Source of the DNA: Gigaspora rosea
Lineage: Eukaryota > Glomeromycota > Glomeromycetes > Diversisporales > Gigasporaceae
DNA: 64,000 nucleotides
Reading direction: 5' to 3'
NCBI GenBank assembly: GCA_003550325.1
Contig: QKWP01002107.1
Coordinates: 21,165 to 85,164 of the forward strand
Shown here: positions 59,395-64,000 of the stretch, piece after piece
Layout: each line of letters opens with the position of its first letter
How positions within the stretch are numbered: position 1 is the first letter of the stretch
Translations under genes and position numbers: made by a program
The notes under the pieces: generated by a model
What the model was told of the DNA's origin: nothing
The model's input: only the letters and a program-made list of their open reading frames with translations
Databases searched by the model: none

Positions 59395-60535
59395 TAGAGC
59401 TTGGACCCGGATATCTGTTTATCTGTTTAGGGGTATCCTTTTTACAAAAGTTGAATCCGGATAACTGCTAACATTTAATTTGCAAATAACTGGATAAATC
59501 CTAAAAAAACCGGATAACCCTTACAGATAGCCAGATAGTCCATGGATATTCGTATAAACCGGATAACTTCGGGTATCATGATGCCAAAATAGGTATATAA
59601 AAATACAATAACGAATATTATTAATTATGCTATTTAATTATAAATTTTTTCGATACTTACTAATTTAACTATACCCTATTTATGCTCATCAGCGTAAGAT
59701 TTATTTGATAAAAATACTATATCAAAGATGCGCTAAAGCCCTGTAGTATTATATATATTTGCCGCTGATTTTAATTTATTCATCTGTTAATAATCACTAC
59801 AAGGCTTTAGCATTAGCACATCTCGATTAAAATAAATAAACCGTTGAATAAAGGTTGCACAAAACATGGATCTGATACACAACGATTCAAAAATGGGCAG
59901 TGAAATAAGGATACAGATTGCATAAAGGATTAATTAATCAATGTGTATAAGTATTATTGTATTGATTGAAATCGTTTCATAGGTTATTATTGACACTAAA
60001 TTTTTTGTAAATTGGTTGGATAGTATACAAAAATTAGTTACGGCATCAGATCAGAAAAAATAAATTATTCCATGTTTTTATATGATCGCATGACGGGTTT
60101 ACACTTGTAATCACTACTTTAATCAGTAAAAAAATCTAATATCTAGCAATGCTTGTTATTTCTCAGACTTCCAGAGAAATAACAAGCATTGCTAGAAACT
60201 CGATTTTTTTATTGATCAAAGTAGTAATTCCAGTCATGACATCATATAAAAACGAAGAAATAATACCTTATTTCGCCGCTACGGAAATAACCCAGTAGAT
60301 CTTCGGCCTGCTGGAGACCCGAAGGGCCTCCAGATGACCAAGGATTTACCTCTTATTCCCGCCGTTGTGGTGAAATCTATAGTACGTATCTACTCACAGG
60401 TACCCGCAGATATCTTTAGGTTATCCTTTTGGAAACTGGCAGATAAGGGTTGTTATCCATGAGATATTTATATCATCTGAATGCATAGTTATCTATGTGC
60501 ATATCCAGATATGCGGTTGACGGGTCCAAGCTCTA
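59395..60535. mobile_element. hAT-type element with inner hairpins
   Basis: 1141 bp flanked by exact CCCAAACT (59387-59394, 60536-60543); termini TAGAGCTTGGACCCG inverted. Inner palindromes lie at about 59728-59823 (GCTAAAGCC arms) and 60060-60268 (arms including CAATGCTTGTTATTTCTC, almost perfect). No ORF. Confidence 0.9.
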
Positions 60536-61068
60536 CCCAAACTAGCTGCTAGAATCATACTAAAAGAAAAGAACCTATGTTTTATAAGTAGGTACAAGAG
60601 AAAAAAAACTATAATAGTATTTAATACTAAGTAAATTGACTTTTTTAGACTAACTATTTTGGGAGTTTGAAATATATTTGAGAATGCCTAGTAGAAAGAT
60701 AGCGATAAGTACTGAGGTTAAAGCAAACTTTACAAGAGCAGAAATAGGTAATAGTAGTAGCTTAAGGATACTTCTAACTGCAAGTATTGGTTGATACCAT
60801 AGTACAAATTACCAAAATATAGATAAATACCTGTATAGAACAGGTTCTACTCTACCAAGTTTTTTATTAAGAATATTCTATTTAAAAGGTTGCTAGAGTT
60901 CTAATTAGTATTTGGTATGAATCTCAACTAACTAATATATTGAAAGGCTATACTAGTAATACAAAAAAAAGATTGGCAGGTGAAACAGGGATCAGAGGAT
61001 TTAAATAAACAATACAGTATGTTGGTTGCAGATATAGTAGCTAGTATAAAACATCTAGATGGCTACTA

Positions 61069-61110
61069 GGACCCTAAATAATCTATATGAGATTATATTT
61101 AAGCATCATA
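61069..61110 (+). repeat. Repeat X, 5' fragment
   Basis: Starts GGACCCTAAATAATCTATAT as in the other X copies, then is lost after one core motif. Together with the inverted copy at 61910-62107 it brackets the intervening repeats. Confidence 0.6.
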
Positions 61111-61238
61111 ATAAAAAATTTTTTGGTTAGAACTTTTGTTTTGGTATATATAAACTATATTTTAAACATTAAATTGAACTTTTACTTATTTTTAACTTTT
61201 TTTAAAATATAATTAATATCTCTATAAAAAACCAACTT

Positions 61239-61340
61239 ACGTTCTTTAAAAAAAAAAAAAACCCCCCCCCCCAACTTACATTCTTTAAAAAAAAAACTGA
61301 ATTTATGTTTTTTAAAAAAAAAAAAAAAAAAAAGCAAAAA
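61239..61340. repeat. Three-unit tandem repeat with C10 run
   Basis: Units of about 30 bp around CAACTTACRTTCTTTAAAAA. A run of ten or more C residues (61262-61272) is unusual in this AT-rich sequence. Confidence 0.75.
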
Positions 61341-61427
61341 AATTTTTAAAAAATTTTTAAGCCCATATAATCCGTATAATCCGTAACCTGGCATAGATCA
61401 TAAATATATATAGTACAAAATATAAAA

Positions 61428-61804
61428 AAAACTTAATTAGCAATTCATGTAAGAATAGAACAGTTTATATAATAAAAGTAAAGCAAATTTACTATAAAAT
61501 TTCGAAATATTAGAATCCAGTTTGCCTATAATATAAAGTATTAATAGTTGAAATACAATATAAAATTAAATTGTATAGGTATAAAAATATGGTATTTGGC
61601 TTTCTTTTGATTAAAAGTCTGGTAGAATTTTCTAAAAATAAAAGATACTTTACTAAGAGCTGAAATTTTGAAATTTAAAAAATACTATATAATTTTGGGA
61701 AATTGGATTCCATATTACTATGATATTAAAACTATATAAATATTTATTCCTAACTTTTATAATTAAAATTTCCTGTTCTTACATGAATTGCTAATTAAAA
61801 AAAA
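61428..61804. mobile_element. MITE with TTAGCAATTCATGTAAGAA ends
   Basis: TTAGCAATTCATGTAAGAA appears at both ends in inverted orientation; about 377 bp, AT-rich interior. Confidence 0.85.
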
Positions 61805-61909
61805 ACTCATTTTGATTAATTTTATCCAATTTTTGCATTTTTCCAATTTTTGTATTTTTCAATTTTTGTATTTATTACCTGCCGGGTTACTATTATGGCC
61901 CAGATTTTT

Positions 61910-62107
61910 TATTAGCACATTTTAAATATAAGATTTATAAAAATTACTACCATTAGTATTCTTTTAAATATACCTTTTTTGCTATTTAGCTGTTTTTAAA
62001 TATAATGTTTTTTCCAATACCTACTTTTTAAATATAACTTTTTTTAAAAAATGGGCCTTCATTAGCAAATTTTCAAATATGACCTTATATAGATTATTTA
62101 AGGTCCT
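61910..62107 (-). repeat. Repeat X, copy 3
   Basis: Complement reads GGACCTTAAATAATCTATAT and then five ATATTTGAAAA/ATATTTAAAA cores, in the same order as copies 1 and 4. Confidence 0.8.
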
Positions 62108-62895
62108 TGGCTACCTAATAGACAACTAAAAGTTGCAAGTGACCAGTTGTATTTTTGTTTATATAACAAATATTAGAAGTACCCATAAATAGTCTCTATA
62201 ATCTAAAATATTTGAATAAAATAGCTTTACCTCAAAATGGAAACTTTAATTAAAAAAATATAAATAATAGCTAAGTGGACCTATATTTTAAACAACTTAA
62301 TTTTATCTTTTTTTAAATACTTATTTTTATGCCTTTTATTACTTTTAGTATTTTTAATATTTTTACTAATTTATTTATTATAGTCCACTTTTTTTATTTC
62401 AAATAGTTTGTTTTTATATATAAAAATATTAAAAAGATTAAATTTTTAAAGAATTATTATAGTGGGAGAATTTTTAAATCAGCAAGTTTCTATATATATG
62501 GCCAAATTTTAGATTGAGTTAGATGTTGGGTCAGAGTCAATAAAATTGCAAAAAATGTTTTTTAAAAAAACAAAACTATAGTACAAAAACTCTTAAATAT
62601 ATATAGCCAAATTTTGTATTAAATTAAAGCCAATAAAATTACAGCAAATTTAGACCAGAATTATAATACTTTTGGCCAGAATTATGGTAATTTTCGCCAA
62701 AATTATAGTGGCCAAATTTTAGATTTATTAATAAAAATAGTTAATTTTGAACCTTTATAAAAGTATTTAACTTATTAATTAATTAAAAAACAAATTATAT
62801 ACTGTAACTTTATTTTTAAAATCATTTTTTACATTTTTATAAAGAAAAAATGTGCTTGTCACCAGCGGTAACAGTAACCAAATTATGGTTAGGGT
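62108..62895. other. AT-rich spacer with a partial direct repeat
   Basis: A unit with ATATATGGCCAAATTTTAGATT (near 62493) recurs near 62614 and partly near 62701. No gene. Confidence 0.4.
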
Positions 62896-63134
62896 TAGTG
62901 ATGCCACCGAAATTGATTTTTGAAAAAGGCCTATTTCGTCTTTATTAGAGAAAATTAAAATTTTTTATAAGGAAGAGCAAATAAAATTTATATAGATATA
63001 TTTCTTATAATTTTGTCTATTTAAAAAAAGTATTAAATAATTTTGTCTTTTAAGTAAAATAGGTCAAAAACAATTTCGTCTTCAAATTTTAATTTCGGGT
63101 TTTAGAACCCAAAATGCTTTCGTCCTCATGTATA
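62896..63134 (-). mobile_element. hAT-like short element family Z, copy 2
   Basis: 239 bp, opposite orientation to copy 1, flanked by exact GTTAGGGT (62888-62895, 63135-63142), so it was inserted into a telomere-like GGTTAGGGTTAG stretch. Confidence 0.88.
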
Positions 63135-63142
63135 GTTAGGGT

Positions 63143-63433
63143 TAGTTTTAGAGTTAGAAAAAGGTTTATTATATAATCAAACACCTTAAGAAGCATTTTT
63201 AGCTAGAAAAAAATATTGGTTTCATAGGCACAATTTGAAGTTATTGCGATTTGTAATTTTTTGAATTTTTTTGTCATACCTAATTTAGCAATTTGATTGG
63301 CTCAGAACTGTAACCATGGTTACAAATAGATTCGCTCTTTTATAAAAAAATGTTCTAGCTATACTAGTTATTTTTTTATAATATTTTAAAAATTATTAAT
63401 TTTACTTGTTGATTTAAGGATTTCTGCACTATA
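63143..63433. other. AT-rich spacer
   Basis: No feature recognised. Confidence 0.4.
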
Positions 63434-63638
63434 GGACTCTGAACAATCTATATGAGGTTATATTTAAAAATTGCTAATATAGGATCTTTTTTTAAAAAAA
63501 AGATTATATTTAAAAAGTAGATATTAGGTAAAAAGGTTATATATGAAAACAGCTAATAACTAAAAGGTTATATTTAAAATAATACTAATAGAATAAGTTT
63601 CTATAAATTTTATATTTGTAAAATATACTAATAAAAAA
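63434..63638 (+). repeat. Repeat X, copy 4 (uninterrupted)
   Basis: Best reference copy: GGACTCTGAACAATCTATAT, then five cores ending with AAAATATACTAATAAAAAAG. Confidence 0.8.
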
Positions 63639-64000
63639 GACAATTACTACTTGTACACAGGGTGTTTGAACACGGGATGTATAAAACCAGCCAATATCCC
63701 AAAATTTTGATTATGAAATCTCTTTTTGGCTTCTAATAAAAAAAATTCCTTGCAAAATTTTGGTATAAACTATACCTCACCCCAATCCCAAATTTACTCT
63801 TATCCTAACCATAAGAAAGAGCTTAATTTTTTGTTTGTAGAAATTGTTTTGATTGGCATATTACACAAATTTGTAATCACTGAATTAATAAAATTAAATC
63901 CTGTGTATAATTAGTAAAAATCAATGAAAAATATAAAGTTTTTTATAAAGATTTTTTTTTTGTTCTTTATAAAAAATATAGTTCTGTTTTTTTTTTTTTT
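63639..64000. other. AT-rich end of window
   Basis: 63712-63785 is a copy of the short dispersed repeat of 22646-22735 and 34907-34975. No gene. Confidence 0.45.

Larger units (their letters stand above)
58644..61068 (+). mobile_element. Decayed, interrupted second copy of the GC-rich repeat
   Basis: Remaining pieces 58644-58803, 59390-59394 and 60536-61068 align in order with the minus strand of 24291-25258 (shared blocks include TTGGCAAG, TCTACCAAGTTT, TAACTGCA and GGATCAGAGG). Differences are mostly C-to-T and G-to-A. Two elements (58804-59389 and 59395-60535) were inserted; repeat X cuts off the 3' end. Confidence 0.75.

Overview
The window looks like a piece of a very AT-rich, repeat-laden fungal genome. 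Early-diverging fungi of the Glomeromycotina type (arbuscular mycorrhizal relatives) are my best guess. That rests on the low GC, the small phase-consistent GT-AG introns, TTAGGG-type telomere-like stretches, and genes of fungal type at very low density: three protein genes and one tRNA in 64 kb. There is a 991-base assembly gap (11999-12989) and one isolated N (51648).

Genes. At the left edge, on the minus strand, lies the 5' two-thirds of a CSN5/Jab1 COP9-signalosome deneddylase gene (1-1242, seven exons, runs off the window). At 17658-20745 (+) is a 12-exon gene for a membrane-anchored alpha/beta hydrolase resembling isoprenylcysteine methylesterases, including an 8-nt micro-exon. At 48468-48538 (-) is tRNA-Gln(UUG). 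At 50579-52677 (-) is a three-exon seven-transmembrane receptor of the fungal cAMP-receptor-like/Git3-like type with a long Pro/Ser-rich cytoplasmic tail. These genes do not form a pathway; they are islands in transposon sequence.

Mobile elements make up most of the rest. An intact Tc1 element (1909-3618, DD34E transposase) sits inside a pogo-like MITE, which sits inside a short repeat called X here. Decayed transposases are a Tc1 relative (31986-34051), a pogo/Tigger gene (30492-31470) and a hAT gene (26088-28360). There are about twenty palindromic or terminal-inverted-repeat elements, several with exact 8-bp (hAT-like) or TA duplications, often nested three deep.

Two things stand out. First, a retroposon family of about 1.1-1.2 kb (at least eight copies). 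Four copies have a poly(A) end and 16-19 bp target-site duplications, two unrelated 5' halves are joined to one shared 3' half, and a conserved stem-loop shows compensatory changes. Second, a 1.83-kb hAT-type element (8380-10208) is built of nine alternating palindromic modules inside long inverted repeats. A GC-rich, polyadenylated repeat (24291-25258) has a second copy near 60.5-61.1 kb decayed mainly by transitions.

Region by region: 0-1.7 kb CSN5; 1.7-16.4 kb nested repeats and gap; 16.5-20.7 kb hydrolase gene; 20.9-47.3 kb repeats and dead transposases; 47.8-52.7 kb tRNA, small doubtful ORFs and the receptor; 53-64 kb palindromic elements. All statements come from reading the sequence by eye; no searches were run.
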